Shown here: piece after piece, positions 40,444-53,782 of the stretch
Position numbering within the stretch: position 1 is the stretch's first letter
How the letters are laid out: each line of letters starts with the position of its first letter
Position numbers and translations under genes: made by a program
Assembly: GCA_006212045.1 (NCBI GenBank)
Contig: PZPK01000007.1
Span: forward strand, 87,758 to 151,757
Direction of reading: 5' to 3'
Origin: Oleiphilus sp.
GTDB taxonomy: Bacteria; Pseudomonadota; Gammaproteobacteria; Pseudomonadales; Oleiphilaceae
Length of the DNA: 64,000 nt
Notes under the pieces: model-generated
Databases searched by the model: none
Told to the model about the DNA's origin: nothing
Seen by the model: only the letters and a program-made list of their open reading frames with translations

Positions 40444-42342
40444 GTGGATTATCCAACTCGTTTTGATGTCATCGTCATTGGTGGCGGGCATGCCGGCACC
40501 GAAGCCGCTCTGGCGGCAGCGCGCATGGGCGCTGAAGTATTGTTGCTAACGCACAATATTGAAACGCTGGGCCAGATGTCCTGTAACCCGGCAATAGGGG
40601 GAATTGGAAAAACACACCTGGTAAAAGAGATTGATGCACTTGATGGTGCGATGGCAAAAGCGACTGATCTTGCCGGTATACAATTTCGCGTCCTGAATAG
40701 CCGGAAGGGACCCGCGGTCAGAGCGACACGTGCTCAGGCAGACAGGATTCTGTACAAAGCGGCGATTCGATCAATGCTGGAAAATACGCCTGGCTTGCAT
40801 ATCTTCCAGCAAGCGGCCGATGATCTGCTGGTCGAAAACGATCGGGTTACGGGCGTGGTGACCAATATGGGTCTGCGTTTCCATGCGGCATCGGTAGTAT
40901 TGACGACCGGGACCTTTCTTGGAGGCGTGATCCATATCGGAATGGAAAATCATTCCGGTGGTCGGGCAGGAGATCCGCCATCGATTGCTCTGGCAAAAAG
41001 GCTGCGTGAATTGCCTTTTAGAGTGGGGCGTCTAAAGACAGGAACGCCGCCGAGAATTGACGCGCGTAGCGTCGATTTCAGTAAAATGGAAGTACAGCCG
41101 GGTGATGAACCCGTACCAGTCATGTCTTATATGGGGCGGGCAGAAGACCATCCGGCCCAGATTCCCTGTTATGTTACCTATACCAATGAACGTACCCACG
41201 AAATTATTCGTGCCGGCTTTGATCGTTCTCCTATGTATACGGGTGTAATCGAAGGTACTGGTCCTCGTTATTGCCCGTCGATTGAAGACAAGATCAATCG
41301 ATTTTCCGATAAGGATTCACATCAGATTTTCGTTGAACCGGAAGGTCTGAATACCCATGAACTGTATCCAAACGGGATTTCAACGAGCTTACCCTTCGAT
41401 GTGCAGTTACAGGCGGTGCGTTCGATTGCCGGTTTTGAGAATGCTCACATTACGCGGCCGGGCTATGCCATCGAGTATGATTATTTTAACCCCCAGGACC
41501 TCAAGCATAGCCTCGAAACGAAATTCATCGAGAACTTGTTTTTTGCCGGTCAGATTAACGGAACCACGGGTTATGAAGAAGCTGCGGCACAAGGTCTGCT
41601 TGCGGGCACAAATGCTGTTCTCAAGGCCAGAGGAGAGGCTTCGTGGTGCCCCAGAAGAGACGAAGCCTACATCGGCGTCCTGGTTGATGATTTGATTACA
41701 CTGGGCACCAGTGAGCCTTATCGGATGTTTACCAGCCGCGCGGAATACCGCCTTTTGCTGCGTGAAGACAATGCAGATTTGCGATTGACGGAGACCGGGC
41801 GTCGGCTTGGTCTGGTGGGCGATGACCGCTGGCGTTTTTTTGATGAAAAAAACACACTGATTGAAGCAGAAAGAACGCGCTTGCAGACAACCTGGATCCA
41901 GCCTGGAAGCGAACAGGCCAGTCGGGCGGATAAATATCTGGAACGACCATTAACGCGTGAGTACAGCCTTGCGGATCTGTTGCGTCGGCCGGAATTCAAC
42001 TATGAAAAGATAGCCCAGGTAATGGATAATCCCTGTTCGCGAAGGGATGTGGCGGAACAGCTGGAAATTCAAGTTAAATACGAAGGCTATATTTCCCGGC
42101 AGCAGGATGAAATTGAACGCCTGAAAAAACACGAAAACACGCCATTGCCCCTGGATTTTGATTATGCCTCCATATCAGGCTTATCGAATGAAATCTGCCA
42201 GAAGCTGACTGACATTCGTCCGGAAACCATTGCTCAGGCTTCGAGAATTCCCGGCGTAACGCCAGCCGCGGTTTCATTGCTACTGGTGTACCTGAAAAAA
42301 CGTGATCTAGCATCCGGGACAAAGCGACAAAAGAGTGCCTGA
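40444..42342 (+). CDS. mnmG: tRNA uridine-5-carboxymethylaminomethyl modification enzyme MnmG
   Basis: 632-aa FAD-dependent partner of MnmE. FAD-binding Rossmann motif [19 protein letters not shown] at about 10-28, catalytic-region [12 protein letters not shown], the second conserved block [11 protein letters not shown], and the C-terminal MnmE-contact domain. The start is GTG 40444 and the stop overlaps the rsmG start. The upstream region has two DnaA boxes, so its expression may respond to DnaA. Confidence 0.98.
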   Translation: MDYPTRFDVIVIGGGHAGTEAALAAARMGAEVLLLTHNIETLGQMSCNPAIGGIGKTHLVKEIDALDGAMAKATDLAGIQFRVLNSRKGPAVRATRAQADRILYKAAIRSMLENTPGLHIFQQAADDLLVENDRVTGVVTNMGLRFHAASVVLTTGTFLGGVIHIGMENHSGGRAGDPPSIALAKRLRELPFRVGRLKTGTPPRIDARSVDFSKMEVQPGDEPVPVMSYMGRAEDHPAQIPCYVTYTNERTHEIIRAGFDRSPMYTGVIEGTGPRYCPSIEDKINRFSDKDSHQIFVEPEGLNTHELYPNGISTSLPFDVQLQAVRSIAGFENAHITRPGYAIEYDYFNPQDLKHSLETKFIENLFFAGQINGTTGYEEAAAQGLLAGTNAVLKARGEASWCPRRDEAYIGVLVDDLITLGTSEPYRMFTSRAEYRLLLREDNADLRLTETGRRLGLVGDDRWRFFDEKNTLIEAERTRLQTTWIQPGSEQASRADKYLERPLTREYSLADLLRRPEFNYEKIAQVMDNPCSRRDVAEQLEIQVKYEGYISRQQDEIERLKKHENTPLPLDFDYASISGLSNEICQKLTDIRPETIAQASRIPGVTPAAVSLLLVYLKKRDLASGTKRQKSA

Positions 42343-43010
42343 TGCAAATGATTGATCAAGACGCTCTGGAGCGATTTGAGTCCGACTTGCGTCGGGCTGC
42401 TTCAACACTGAATCTTGAGCCATCCGATCGGGATTTGCAGCGACTACTTGAATATCTGCAACTGTTGTCGAAATGGAATAAGACCTATAACCTGACCGCA
42501 GTTCGCGATCCGGAAGAAATGCTCTGGCGTCATCTGGTGGATGCGCTGAGTGTCGCACCCTATATAAAAGGGCCCAGAATACTGGATGTTGGCACCGGTC
42601 CCGGGCTGCCCGGCATTCCTTTGGCGATCTTGTATCCGACACTGTCTTTTTCCTTGCTGGATAGCAACGTCAAGAAGACTCGTTTTCTGACGCAGTCGGT
42701 CATTGAATTGGGACTTTCCAATGTTGAGGTATTGCACACGCGAGTTGAAACGCTATCCGGGACCAAATGTTTTGACCAGATTGTTTCCAGAGCCTTTGCT
42801 TCGCTCGATAAAATGGTAGATCTGTGTCATCCCCTATTACTGCCAAGCGGGCAGTTTCTGGCGATGAAGGGCCAACAGCCTCTGGATGAGCAGGCTGCAC
42901 TGGAGAAAGCCTTTGCGCACAGGTTTAAAATTACTGAAGATGTAAGCCTGGACGTTCCAGGTTGTGAAGGACAGCGACATTTAATTATTATTGAGCCCTG
43001 TTCCAACTGA
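42342..43010 (+). CDS. rsmG: 16S rRNA (guanine-527-N7)-methyltransferase
   Basis: 222-aa SAM-dependent enzyme that methylates G527 of 16S rRNA in the streptomycin-binding region. N-terminal YLQLLSKWNKTYNLTAVRD and SAM motif ILDVGTGPGLPGIPLAI are the family signatures. ATG 42342 shares its A with the mnmG TGA stop (TGATG), so it is translationally coupled. parA follows at once. Confidence 0.97.
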   Translation: MQMIDQDALERFESDLRRAASTLNLEPSDRDLQRLLEYLQLLSKWNKTYNLTAVRDPEEMLWRHLVDALSVAPYIKGPRILDVGTGPGLPGIPLAILYPTLSFSLLDSNVKKTRFLTQSVIELGLSNVEVLHTRVETLSGTKCFDQIVSRAFASLDKMVDLCHPLLLPSGQFLAMKGQQPLDEQAALEKAFAHRFKITEDVSLDVPGCEGQRHLIIIEPCSN

Positions 43011-43037
43011 ATGGTTGAATTTCCAAGGATCCGTAAA

Positions 43038-43832
43038 GTGGCAAGAATTTTTGCAGTAACGAATCAGAAAGGTGGGGTTGGTAAGACCACTACCAGTGTC
43101 AATCTGGCCGCTTCGCTGGCAGCTACCAAGCGTCGAATCCTGATGATTGATCTGGATCCACAGGGTAATGCCACCATGGGCTGCGGCGTCAGCAAGAATG
43201 AGGTGGAACGCAGCGCCTACGACGTATTGACAAAAAAATGCAGTACCGAAGACGTGATTGTGCGATCAGAGCAAGGTAAATTTGATGTCATTCCATCCAA
43301 TGGTGATCTGGTCGCTGCCGAAGTTGAATTACTGAATGAAATCGGAAGGGAGCACCGTTTGAGGATTGCATTGAACCAGGTCCGGGACCGTTATGATTTT
43401 GTTCTGATTGACTGCCCACCCTCTCTGAACATGCTGACCGTCAACGCGTTGTCTGCAGCCGAGGGCGTGATTATTCCCATGCAGTGCGAATACTATGCCC
43501 TGGAAGGACTCGCCGCCCTCATGAATACCATTGAGCAGATCAAGGAAACCATCAACCCTGATCTGAGAATCGCCGGTATTCTGCGAACCATGTACGATCC
43601 GCGTAACAGTCTCACCAAAGATGTCTCCTCCGAGTTGGTCGAGTATTTTGACGACCTGGTCTTTAAAGTCGCCATCCCCCGGAATGTAAGACTGGCAGAG
43701 GCGCCAAGTCATGGCCTTCCGGTCCTCTACTATGACAAGGCATCGAAAGGCGCCATCGCTTATTTGGCGCTGGCCGGAGAAATCGTCAGAAAAACCAAAG
43801 CGCAGGATGCCGCTATCCTGGAAGCTGTCTAA
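43038..43832 (+). CDS. parA: Chromosome partitioning ATPase ParA (Soj)
   Basis: 264-aa ParA/MinD-type ATPase that drives origin segregation with ParB bound at parS. It starts MARIFAVTNQKGGVGKTT with the deviant Walker A KGGVGKTT, followed by DLDPQGNAT and the Walker B VLIDCPPSL. I use GTG 43038, which has an AAGGA site 9-10 nt upstream. ATG 43011, directly after the rsmG stop, lacks a ribosome site. Two parS sites lie in recF at 28.6 and 29.25 kb. Confidence 0.96.
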   Translation: MARIFAVTNQKGGVGKTTTSVNLAASLAATKRRILMIDLDPQGNATMGCGVSKNEVERSAYDVLTKKCSTEDVIVRSEQGKFDVIPSNGDLVAAEVELLNEIGREHRLRIALNQVRDRYDFVLIDCPPSLNMLTVNALSAAEGVIIPMQCEYYALEGLAALMNTIEQIKETINPDLRIAGILRTMYDPRNSLTKDVSSELVEYFDDLVFKVAIPRNVRLAEAPSHGLPVLYYDKASKGAIAYLALAGEIVRKTKAQDAAILEAV

Positions 43833-43851
43833 TGATCACGGGAAGACAATT

Positions 43852-44727
43852 GTGGTAAAGAAAAGAGGGTTGGGTGAAAAAGGTTTGGGTGCGCTGTTAA
43901 AGGGCTCCAATGTTGATAGCAAAGCGGATTCACCGGATCGCGACAAATCATTGCGAGAGCTGCCCATAGAGTTGGTCCAGCGTGGTAAATATCAACCTCG
44001 ACGTGATATGGACCAGGAAGCGCTCGAAGAATTGGCTGAGTCTATTCGTCAGCAAGGGATTATGCAGCCGATTGTTGTCAGGCCGATTTCCGAAGACCGT
44101 TACGAAATTATTGCCGGAGAGCGTCGTTGGCGGGCAGCCCAAATTGCCGGAATGGACCGTATTCCGGCGGTGATCAGGGATGTACCAGACGAAGCCGCCA
44201 TTGCGATGGCCCTGATCGAGAATATCCAGCGCGAAAATCTTAATGCGATGGAAGAAGCCCTGGCTTTGCATCGCTTGCAGGAAGAATTTGATTTGACCCA
44301 GGCGGAGGTTGCCCAAGCTGTAGGTAAATCCCGTTCGACCGTCACCAATCTTTTACGGTTATTGCAATTGACCAGTGAAGTACGTTTGATGCTGGAACAT
44401 GGCGACCTGGAAATGGGGCATGGCAGGGCTATGTTAAGTTTGGGTAACCAGCAACAAATTGAAGTCGCCCGAATGATTGAGGCGAAATCCCTGTCGGTGC
44501 GTCAGACCGAAGCGCTGGTGAGAAAACTGCAAACAGAAGAATCATCCAAGACCAAAACCAGACCCAAACCCAAACAGGATCGGGATATCTTGCGTTTACA
44601 GGAAAACCTGTCCGAAAAACTGGGTGCACCCGTGACGGTTGATCATTCCGTCCGTGGGCGCGGCAAACTGGTGATTAAGTACAGCTCACTTGACGAACTG
44701 GACGGCATAATTTCCCACATCAAATAA
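43852..44727 (+). CDS. parB: Chromosome partitioning protein ParB (Spo0J)
   Basis: 291-aa CTPase/DNA-binding protein. N-terminal KKRGLGEKGLGALL (ParA-contacting peptide), CTP-binding core with QYQPRR-like KYQPRRD and ENIQRENLN, helix-turn-helix TQAEVAQAVGKSRSTVTNLLRLL for parS binding, and a C-terminal dimerisation domain. The start is GTG 43852, with GGGAAG 6 nt upstream and 19 bp after the parA stop. An open frame back to 43711 overlaps parA and is not supported. Confidence 0.96.
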   Translation: MVKKRGLGEKGLGALLKGSNVDSKADSPDRDKSLRELPIELVQRGKYQPRRDMDQEALEELAESIRQQGIMQPIVVRPISEDRYEIIAGERRWRAAQIAGMDRIPAVIRDVPDEAAIAMALIENIQRENLNAMEEALALHRLQEEFDLTQAEVAQAVGKSRSTVTNLLRLLQLTSEVRLMLEHGDLEMGHGRAMLSLGNQQQIEVARMIEAKSLSVRQTEALVRKLQTEESSKTKTRPKPKQDRDILRLQENLSEKLGAPVTVDHSVRGRGKLVIKYSSLDELDGIISHIK

Positions 44728-44799
44728 GGCCATCGATAATTTTGTTGAAAAAATACTCATTTATTTTGTAACTGAGCCTAATTATCGACTTGGCATCTG

Positions 44800-44828
44800 T
44801 TGAATGCCGTTGCCTTTATCAATATAAT
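44800..44828 (+). promoter_or_regulatory. Sigma-70 promoter of the atp operon
   Basis: TTGAAT (44800-44805), 17-bp spacer, perfect TATAAT (44823-44828), about 140 bp before atpI. It lies inside the longest possible reading frame of atpI, which argues for the shorter atpI start. Confidence 0.75.
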
Positions 44829-44969
44829 CTGCCTCGCTTTAGGTCGAGTACTTTTACCGGCACTGAAATTGTCGATCTAAGCTATTGTTTTTTAAGTGTA
44901 TTTTTACTTTGTACGTTTCGGTCTGTTGCAAACGATAAGAACGAGAATTTAAAGACGGGGCGTATAAAA

Positions 44970-46284
<1,315 letters not shown>

Positions 46285-46311
46285 GATTTCATTAACCAAT
46301 TCACTTTTTAA

Positions 46312-46572
<261 letters not shown>

Positions 46573-46631
46573 TTCATCGCATTGCTTAGCAAACAGAATG
46601 CGTAATTTACAACGAATATGAGGTTACTGGT

Positions 46632-47102
46632 GTGAATATTAATTACACACTTATCGGTCAAATGATTTTCTTCGCGGGCTTTGTGCTGTTTTGCATGAAG
46701 TACGTCTGGCCTCCTTTGGTCACTGCTCTGACAGAACGTGAAAAGAAAATCTCGGATGGACTAGCGGCAGCTGACCGCGCTTCGAAAGATCTTGAACTTG
46801 CCCAGAAAAAGGCAATGGAAGAACTGAAGGAAGCAAAAGTACAGGCAGCTACCCTGATCGAACAGGCAAACAAGCGTTCCAGTCAGATCGTTGACGAAGC
46901 AAAAGAAACAGCGCGCCAGGAAGGCGAGCGACTGATTTCTGTTGCCAAGGCCGAGATTGAACAGGAGAAAAACCGGGTGAAGGAAGAGCTGCGTGCTGAA
47001 GTTGCGACGATCGCAATCGCCGGTGCGGAGAAGATTCTTGGTTCCTCTATTGACGCAAGTAAGCACAGCGAGCTTCTGGACAAACTTGCGGCCGAAATTT
47101 AA
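46632..47102 (+). CDS. atpF: ATP synthase Fo subunit b
   Basis: 156-aa peripheral stalk subunit: one N-terminal membrane helix ([23 protein letters not shown]) followed by a long charged coiled-coil region that dimerises and contacts the delta subunit. Length equals that of E. coli AtpF. The start is GTG 46632. 17 bp separate it from atpH. Confidence 0.98.
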   Translation: MNINYTLIGQMIFFAGFVLFCMKYVWPPLVTALTEREKKISDGLAAADRASKDLELAQKKAMEELKEAKVQAATLIEQANKRSSQIVDEAKETARQEGERLISVAKAEIEQEKNRVKEELRAEVATIAIAGAEKILGSSIDASKHSELLDKLAAEI

Positions 47103-47119
47103 TTATTTGTGAGTGACCA

Positions 47120-47656
47120 ATGGCAGAATCAATTACAATTGCTCGTCCCTACGCTAAAGCGGCATTTGAAGCAGCTAAAGCCAGTGATCGACTGACGGAA
47201 TGGTCAGAGACACTCGCTTATGCAGCAGCCGTAGCGAATGACGAGAAAATGAAAGTTGTTCTCGATCACCCTTCGTTAACCAGTGAACAGAAAGCCCAGT
47301 TTTTTACCGATATTTGCGGTGAGAAACTGAGCGAAGATGGCAAACGCTATATCAATGTTCTTGCAGAGAACAAGCGTTTGGCTTTATTGGCAGAAATTGC
47401 TGATCTTTTCGAGCACTTCAAATCCTTGCTGGAACACACAGTAGATGTGGATATCGAAAGTGCATTTGAGCTGGATAACGAGCAACAAGACAAGCTCGCA
47501 CAAGCATTGAGTAAGAAACTGGATCGTAAAGTGCTGGTCAGTGCATCAACCAACCCCGAGTTGATTGGTGGCGCTATTATTCGTGCACAAGATCTGGTTG
47601 TCGACGCTTCTGTTCGCGGCAAAATTGCAAAATTGGCCGAAGCGATTGGCGCGTAA
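47120..47656 (+). CDS. atpH: ATP synthase F1 subunit delta
   Basis: 178-aa OSCP/delta subunit joining the peripheral stalk to the alpha3-beta3 head. It starts SITIARPYAKAAFEAAK and ends with the conserved SVRGKIAKLAEAIGA. Length is typical. It lies in the normal order between atpF and atpA. Confidence 0.98.
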   Translation: MAESITIARPYAKAAFEAAKASDRLTEWSETLAYAAAVANDEKMKVVLDHPSLTSEQKAQFFTDICGEKLSEDGKRYINVLAENKRLALLAEIADLFEHFKSLLEHTVDVDIESAFELDNEQQDKLAQALSKKLDRKVLVSASTNPELIGGAIIRAQDLVVDASVRGKIAKLAEAIGA

Positions 47657-47698
47657 ATGTATCAGCAGCTAGCAGATTCGGATTTGAGGAACTAAAGC

Positions 47699-49243
47699 AT
47701 GCAACAGCTAAACCCAGCTGAGATCAGCGAAATTATCAAGAAGCGTATCGAGCAGCTCGATGTCTCTTCTGAAGCCCAGAATGAGGGCACGATTGTCAGT
47801 GTATCTGACGGTATCGTATTGATTCATGGTCTGGCCGACGTAATGTACGGCGAGATGGTTGAATTTGAAACAGGCGTTTATGGAATGGCGCTTAACCTGG
47901 AACGCGACTCTGTCGGTGTCGTTGTCTTGGGTGATCCAAAAGGTTTGGCCGAAGGCCAAAAAGCGAAGTGTACCGGTCGTATCCTGGAAGTCCCTATCGG
48001 TGAAGGATTGCTGGGTCGCGTCGTCGATGCTCTTGGTAACCCGATTGATGGCAAAGGACCTATCGAAGCCGCAGCTACGGCTCCGATCGAGAAAGTTGCT
48101 CCGGGTGTAATCGCACGTCAATCAGTTGACCAGCCCGTTCAAATTGGTCTGAAAGCGATTGACTCCATGGTGCCAATCGGCCGGGGTCAGCGTGAGTTGA
48201 TCATCGGAGACCGTCAGACTGGTAAAACGGCGATTGCGATCGACGCGATCATCAACCAGAAAGGTACCGGCGTTAAGTGTATCTACGTAGCCGTTGGTCA
48301 GAAGCAGTCTTCGATTGCGGCAGTCGTACGTAAGCTGGAAGAGCACGGTGCGATGGATCACACCATCGTGGTTGCGGCAGGTGCTGCAGATCCTGCGGCC
48401 ATGCTGTTCCTGGCGCCTTATGGTGGTACTACCATGGGTGAATATTTTCGGGATCGCGGTGAAGATGCCCTGATTGTATTTGATGACTTGACCAAGCAGG
48501 CCTGGGCTTACCGCCAGATCTCATTGCTGCTGCGTCGTCCACCAGGACGAGAAGCTTATCCTGGTGACGTTTTCTATCTGCACTCACGTCTGCTCGAGCG
48601 TGCTTCACGCGTCAACGCAGACTACGTAGAGCAGCACACCAATGGCGAAGTGAAGGGTCAGACCGGTTCGTTGACCGCTCTGCCTATCATCGAAACCCAG
48701 GGTGGTGACGTATCAGCGTTTGTACCGACCAACGTAATTTCCATTACCGATGGTCAGATCTTCCTTGAAACCAACCTCTTCAATGCCGGTATTCGTCCCG
48801 CCATGAACGCAGGTATTTCGGTTTCACGTGTAGGTGGTGCAGCACAGACCAAGATCATCAAAAAGCTTGGTGGTAGCGTACGTCTGGCATTGGCTCAGTA
48901 TCGTGAACTGGCAGCGTTTGCCCAGTTTGCTTCGGATCTTGATGATGCAACCCGTAAGCAGCTTGAGCATGGTCAGCGTGTAACCGAGTTGATGAAGCAG
49001 AAGCAATACAGCCCACAAAGCGTTGCCGAGATGGGCATCGTTCTGTACGCCGCTAATGAAGGCTTCATCGATGATGTACCTGTTAATAAAGTAGTTGATT
49101 TTGAAGCAGCTATGTTGGCTTACATGAAGGCTGAGCAATCAGCTTTGCTTGATAAGATCAACGAGAAAGGCGATTACAACGATGATATCGCCAACGGCAT
49201 CAAGTCAGCACTTGAGACATTTAAGTCGACACAAACCTGGTAG
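47699..49243 (+). CDS. atpA: ATP synthase F1 subunit alpha
   Basis: 514-aa non-catalytic nucleotide-binding subunit. P-loop GDRQTGKTA and the arginine-finger region [11 protein letters not shown] are seen. It starts [18 protein letters not shown] and ends in the usual short helix. Length is almost that of E. coli AtpA (513). Confidence 0.99.
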   Translation: MQQLNPAEISEIIKKRIEQLDVSSEAQNEGTIVSVSDGIVLIHGLADVMYGEMVEFETGVYGMALNLERDSVGVVVLGDPKGLAEGQKAKCTGRILEVPIGEGLLGRVVDALGNPIDGKGPIEAAATAPIEKVAPGVIARQSVDQPVQIGLKAIDSMVPIGRGQRELIIGDRQTGKTAIAIDAIINQKGTGVKCIYVAVGQKQSSIAAVVRKLEEHGAMDHTIVVAAGAADPAAMLFLAPYGGTTMGEYFRDRGEDALIVFDDLTKQAWAYRQISLLLRRPPGREAYPGDVFYLHSRLLERASRVNADYVEQHTNGEVKGQTGSLTALPIIETQGGDVSAFVPTNVISITDGQIFLETNLFNAGIRPAMNAGISVSRVGGAAQTKIIKKLGGSVRLALAQYRELAAFAQFASDLDDATRKQLEHGQRVTELMKQKQYSPQSVAEMGIVLYAANEGFIDDVPVNKVVDFEAAMLAYMKAEQSALLDKINEKGDYNDDIANGIKSALETFKSTQTW

Positions 49244-49323
49244 TTGTAATTGGGGGAGCCATGCTCTCCCGACAACCCTGAAAGTGAACAAGACCTGAAA
49301 GTCAAAACTGTAGGCGATATAAA

Positions 49324-50184
49324 ATGGCCGTTGGTAAAGAAATACGAAATCAGATTTCGAGCATCAAAAGCACGCAGAAAATTACCAGTGCAATGGAAAT
49401 GGTAGCTGCGAGCAAAATGCGAAAAGCTCAGGATCGTATGAGCCTGGGTAAACCTTACGCAGAGAAAATCAGATCTGTCGTAAGTCACTTGGCAAATGCG
49501 ACGCCCGAATATAACCACTTGTACTTGCAGGAACGCGAGATCAAGCGAGTCGGTTATATTGTGATTTCCACTGATCGGGGCCTTTGTGGTGGCTTGAACG
49601 TTAACCTGTTCAAGAAAACCGTCAAGGAAATGAAACATTGGCATGACCAGGGCGCAGAAGTTGATATTTGCGCGGTGGGTCAAAAAGCTATCTCGTTTTT
49701 CAAGAGTTATGGTGGAAATGTCGTTGCTGCACTCAGCCATCTGGGTGATGAGCCTTCGGCACATGAGTTGATCGGCTCCGTAAAAGTGATGTTGGATGCG
49801 TACGATGAAGGCAAGATTGATCGTTTATTCGTCGTGTATAACCAATTTCTGAACACAATGACTCAGAAGCCGGAAATCGCGCAACTGTTGCCGTTACAAG
49901 CAGCTGATGAAGATGACTTGAAGCACCATTGGGATTATATCTATGAGCCTGAAGCAAAAGATCTGCTGGATGGTTTATTGACCCGTTACGTTGAGTCTCA
50001 GGTTTATCAGGGAGTGGTCGAAAACGTGGCATGTGAGCAGGCTGCTCGAATGATTGCCATGAAGAGCGCCACTGATAATGCCGGAGAAATTATTAACGAG
50101 CTTCAACTGGTATACAACAAGGCCCGTCAGGCAGCGATTACTCAGGAAATTTCCGAAATCGTCGGCGGCGCTGCAGCTGTTTAG
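49324..50184 (+). CDS. atpG: ATP synthase F1 subunit gamma
   Basis: 286-aa central rotor shaft. Conserved termini are visible: an N-terminal helix with [21 protein letters not shown] and a C-terminal helix with [21 protein letters not shown], which form the coiled coil inside the head. Length equals that of E. coli AtpG (287). Confidence 0.99.
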   Translation: MAVGKEIRNQISSIKSTQKITSAMEMVAASKMRKAQDRMSLGKPYAEKIRSVVSHLANATPEYNHLYLQEREIKRVGYIVISTDRGLCGGLNVNLFKKTVKEMKHWHDQGAEVDICAVGQKAISFFKSYGGNVVAALSHLGDEPSAHELIGSVKVMLDAYDEGKIDRLFVVYNQFLNTMTQKPEIAQLLPLQAADEDDLKHHWDYIYEPEAKDLLDGLLTRYVESQVYQGVVENVACEQAARMIAMKSATDNAGEIINELQLVYNKARQAAITQEISEIVGGAAAV

Positions 50185-51675
<1,491 letters not shown>

Positions 51676-51734
51676 AACTTCCCTTAATCGAATCGGCCTC
51701 TCCGGGGCCGATTTAATGACTAAGGAACAGAGAT

Positions 51735-52154
51735 ATGGGTATTAGCGTGCATTGTGATATCGTTAGTGCTGAACAGTCAATTTTCTCGGGACTGGTAGAG
51801 CTGGTTGTAGCGGCCGGTGCGCTTGGTGATCTGGGTATTGCTCCAGGCCATGCACCTCTGATGACCAAGCTGAATCCGGGTCCGGTTCGTGTGATCAAGC
51901 AAGGTGGTGAAGAAGAGATCTTCTTTGTCTCCGGTGGCTACCTCGAAGTACAGCCAAATCTGGTAACAGTACTTTCGGATAGCGCGCAACGGGCTGATGA
52001 TGTTGATGAAGCCGCAGCACTTGAAGCGAAGAAAGAAGCTGAACGGGCACTCGCCAATCAAAGTGGTGACTTCGACTATTCAAGAGCGGCTGCACAATTG
52101 GCTGAAGCCTCAGCACGTTTGAGAGTTGTTCAGCAGTTACGCAAAAAACACTAA
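51735..52154 (+). CDS. atpC: ATP synthase F1 subunit epsilon
   Basis: 139-aa epsilon subunit: N-terminal beta-sandwich ([20 protein letters not shown], a family signature) and a C-terminal helical hairpin rich in Ala/Glu/Arg that can inhibit ATP hydrolysis. It is the last gene of the atp operon and is followed by an intrinsic terminator. Confidence 0.98.
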   Translation: MGISVHCDIVSAEQSIFSGLVELVVAAGALGDLGIAPGHAPLMTKLNPGPVRVIKQGGEEEIFFVSGGYLEVQPNLVTVLSDSAQRADDVDEAAALEAKKEAERALANQSGDFDYSRAAAQLAEASARLRVVQQLRKKH

Positions 52155-52173
52155 CATTAGTGTTCATTACTAT

Positions 52174-52196
52174 AGGCAGCGTTGGCTGCCTTTTTT
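52174..52196 (+). terminator. Intrinsic terminator of the atp operon
   Basis: AGGCAGC/GCTGCCT stem with a 4-nt loop followed by TTTTTTATTT, 20 bp after the atpC stop. The remaining gap up to glmU (to 52370) shows no gene and must hold the glmU promoter. Confidence 0.9.
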
Positions 52197-52370
52197 ATTT
52201 GTGAAGCAGGAAGCCCCGCGTTCAACTACAATTAAATAATTTGGTTCATTCCACGCAAGCTTTCGGGTTCCAGATGGACGATGAATTGTCATTTTTCTTC
52301 GGTATCATAGTGGATTAAAGCCTGCTGTTGAGCAAAACCATACCCTTAACTTATTTGTAGAGATTGAAAA

Positions 52371-53738
52371 ATGGATTTACATGTTGTCATTCTTGCTGCC
52401 GGCAAAGGCTCAAGGATGAAATCCCGAATTCCAAAGGTAATGCACTGCATTGCAGGCAAACCGATGCTGGCCCATGTATTGGACAGTGCGCGAGCACTGA
52501 ACCCGGCCAAAATTCATATCGTTGTTGGTCATGAGTCCGGCCAGGTCGAATCTGCGTTTGATGATAGCGATATTTCCTGGATCGAGCAGCGCGAGCAGCT
52601 TGGAACCGGACACGCTGTCAGGGAAGCGCTTCCTGCGATCCCCGATAACGCCAAGGTCCTGATCCTGTATGGTGACGTCCCTCTTATCCAGGGGCGAACC
52701 CTGAGTGACCTGTTGGCGCCTGTATCCGACTCAAGCATGAGCCTGTTGACCGCCGAGCTTGATGATCCACAGGGTTACGGACGCATCATACGCAATATTG
52801 CCGACGAAGTGATTGCGATTGTTGAGCAAAAGGATGCGACCGACGAGCAGCTTGCCGTGCAGGAAGTCAATACCGGCATTCTTGCCGCCAGTTCCAATTG
52901 CCTTAAATCCTGGTTACCTGCACTTTCCAATGACAATGCCCAGGGCGAATATTACTTAACCGATATTATCGCCATGGCAGTTGCCGATGATGTGGAGATC
53001 GAAGTTGCCCAGCCCGAGTATCTGGAAGAAGTACAGGGCGTTAATAATCGCCTTCAACTCTGTGAACTGGAATGTTTTGTGCAAACCAGACAGGCAGAGC
53101 AGCTTATGCTGGCGGGTGTTACCCTTTATGACCCGAACCGACTCGATATCAGAGGCGAGTTGATCGCTTCCCAGGACGTCATTATCGATATTAATTGTGT
53201 GTTTGAGGGACGGGTCGAGCTGGCTGAGGGCGTCGAAATCGGGCCGAATTGCGTATTGAAGGATTGTGTGGTCGGTAAAGGGACCCGGATTCATGCGCAT
53301 TCAGTGCTTGAATCTTCGGAGATTGGAGAAGACGCGAATATTGGTCCGTTTGCGCGTTTACGCCCTGGTACTAAGCTCGGCAATCAGACCAAGGTTGGAA
53401 ATTTCGTTGAAACCAAAAAAGCCCTGGTCGGTGAGGGCTCGAAAATCAATCACTTGAGCTACGTGGGTGATGCCGAACTGGGCCGTAATGTGAATGTTGG
53501 AGCCGGTACCATCACCTGCAATTATGACGGTGTTAACAAGTCGAAAACCGTGTTGGGAGATGGCGTGTTTGTGGGTTCCAATACGGCGCTTGTCGCACCG
53601 GTATCTGTGGAAAGTAACGCAACCATTGGTGCGGGTTCTGTTGTCACAAGTGATGTACCAGAGGAAAACCTTGCCGTGGCCCGAGCCAGGCAGAAAAATA
53701 TTTCGGGGTGGAAACGACCGGTCAAGGAATCAAGCTAA
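52371..53738 (+). CDS. glmU: Bifunctional N-acetylglucosamine-1-phosphate uridyltransferase / acetyltransferase
   Basis: 455-aa GlmU, which acetylates GlcN-1-P and then transfers UMP to make UDP-GlcNAc, the precursor of peptidoglycan and LPS. The N-terminal pyrophosphorylase has LAAGKGSRMKS, and the C-terminal left-handed beta helix shows the hexapeptide repeats (VGAGTITCNYDGVNK, IGAGSVVTSDVP). Length equals that of E. coli GlmU (456). It forms a unit with glmS 44 bp downstream. Confidence 0.98.
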   Translation: MDLHVVILAAGKGSRMKSRIPKVMHCIAGKPMLAHVLDSARALNPAKIHIVVGHESGQVESAFDDSDISWIEQREQLGTGHAVREALPAIPDNAKVLILYGDVPLIQGRTLSDLLAPVSDSSMSLLTAELDDPQGYGRIIRNIADEVIAIVEQKDATDEQLAVQEVNTGILAASSNCLKSWLPALSNDNAQGEYYLTDIIAMAVADDVEIEVAQPEYLEEVQGVNNRLQLCELECFVQTRQAEQLMLAGVTLYDPNRLDIRGELIASQDVIIDINCVFEGRVELAEGVEIGPNCVLKDCVVGKGTRIHAHSVLESSEIGEDANIGPFARLRPGTKLGNQTKVGNFVETKKALVGEGSKINHLSYVGDAELGRNVNVGAGTITCNYDGVNKSKTVLGDGVFVGSNTALVAPVSVESNATIGAGSVVTSDVPEENLAVARARQKNISGWKRPVKESS

Positions 53739-53782
53739 AGGCCGGGTTGTATCAAAGGACGGGAATCATTAGGAATTAAAGT

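Noticed and set aside
43711..43851. parB start inside parA
   Set aside because: Would overlap parA by 120 bp; GTG 43852 has a good ribosome site and gives the conserved ParB N-terminus.
44790..44969. Long N-terminus of atpI
   Set aside because: The region contains the operon promoter with a perfect TATAAT, and the encoded residues are not AtpI-like.
49174..49764. 196-codon open frame antisense to atpA/atpG
   Set aside because: Runs across two conserved atp genes on the other strand; composition typical of antisense shadow.
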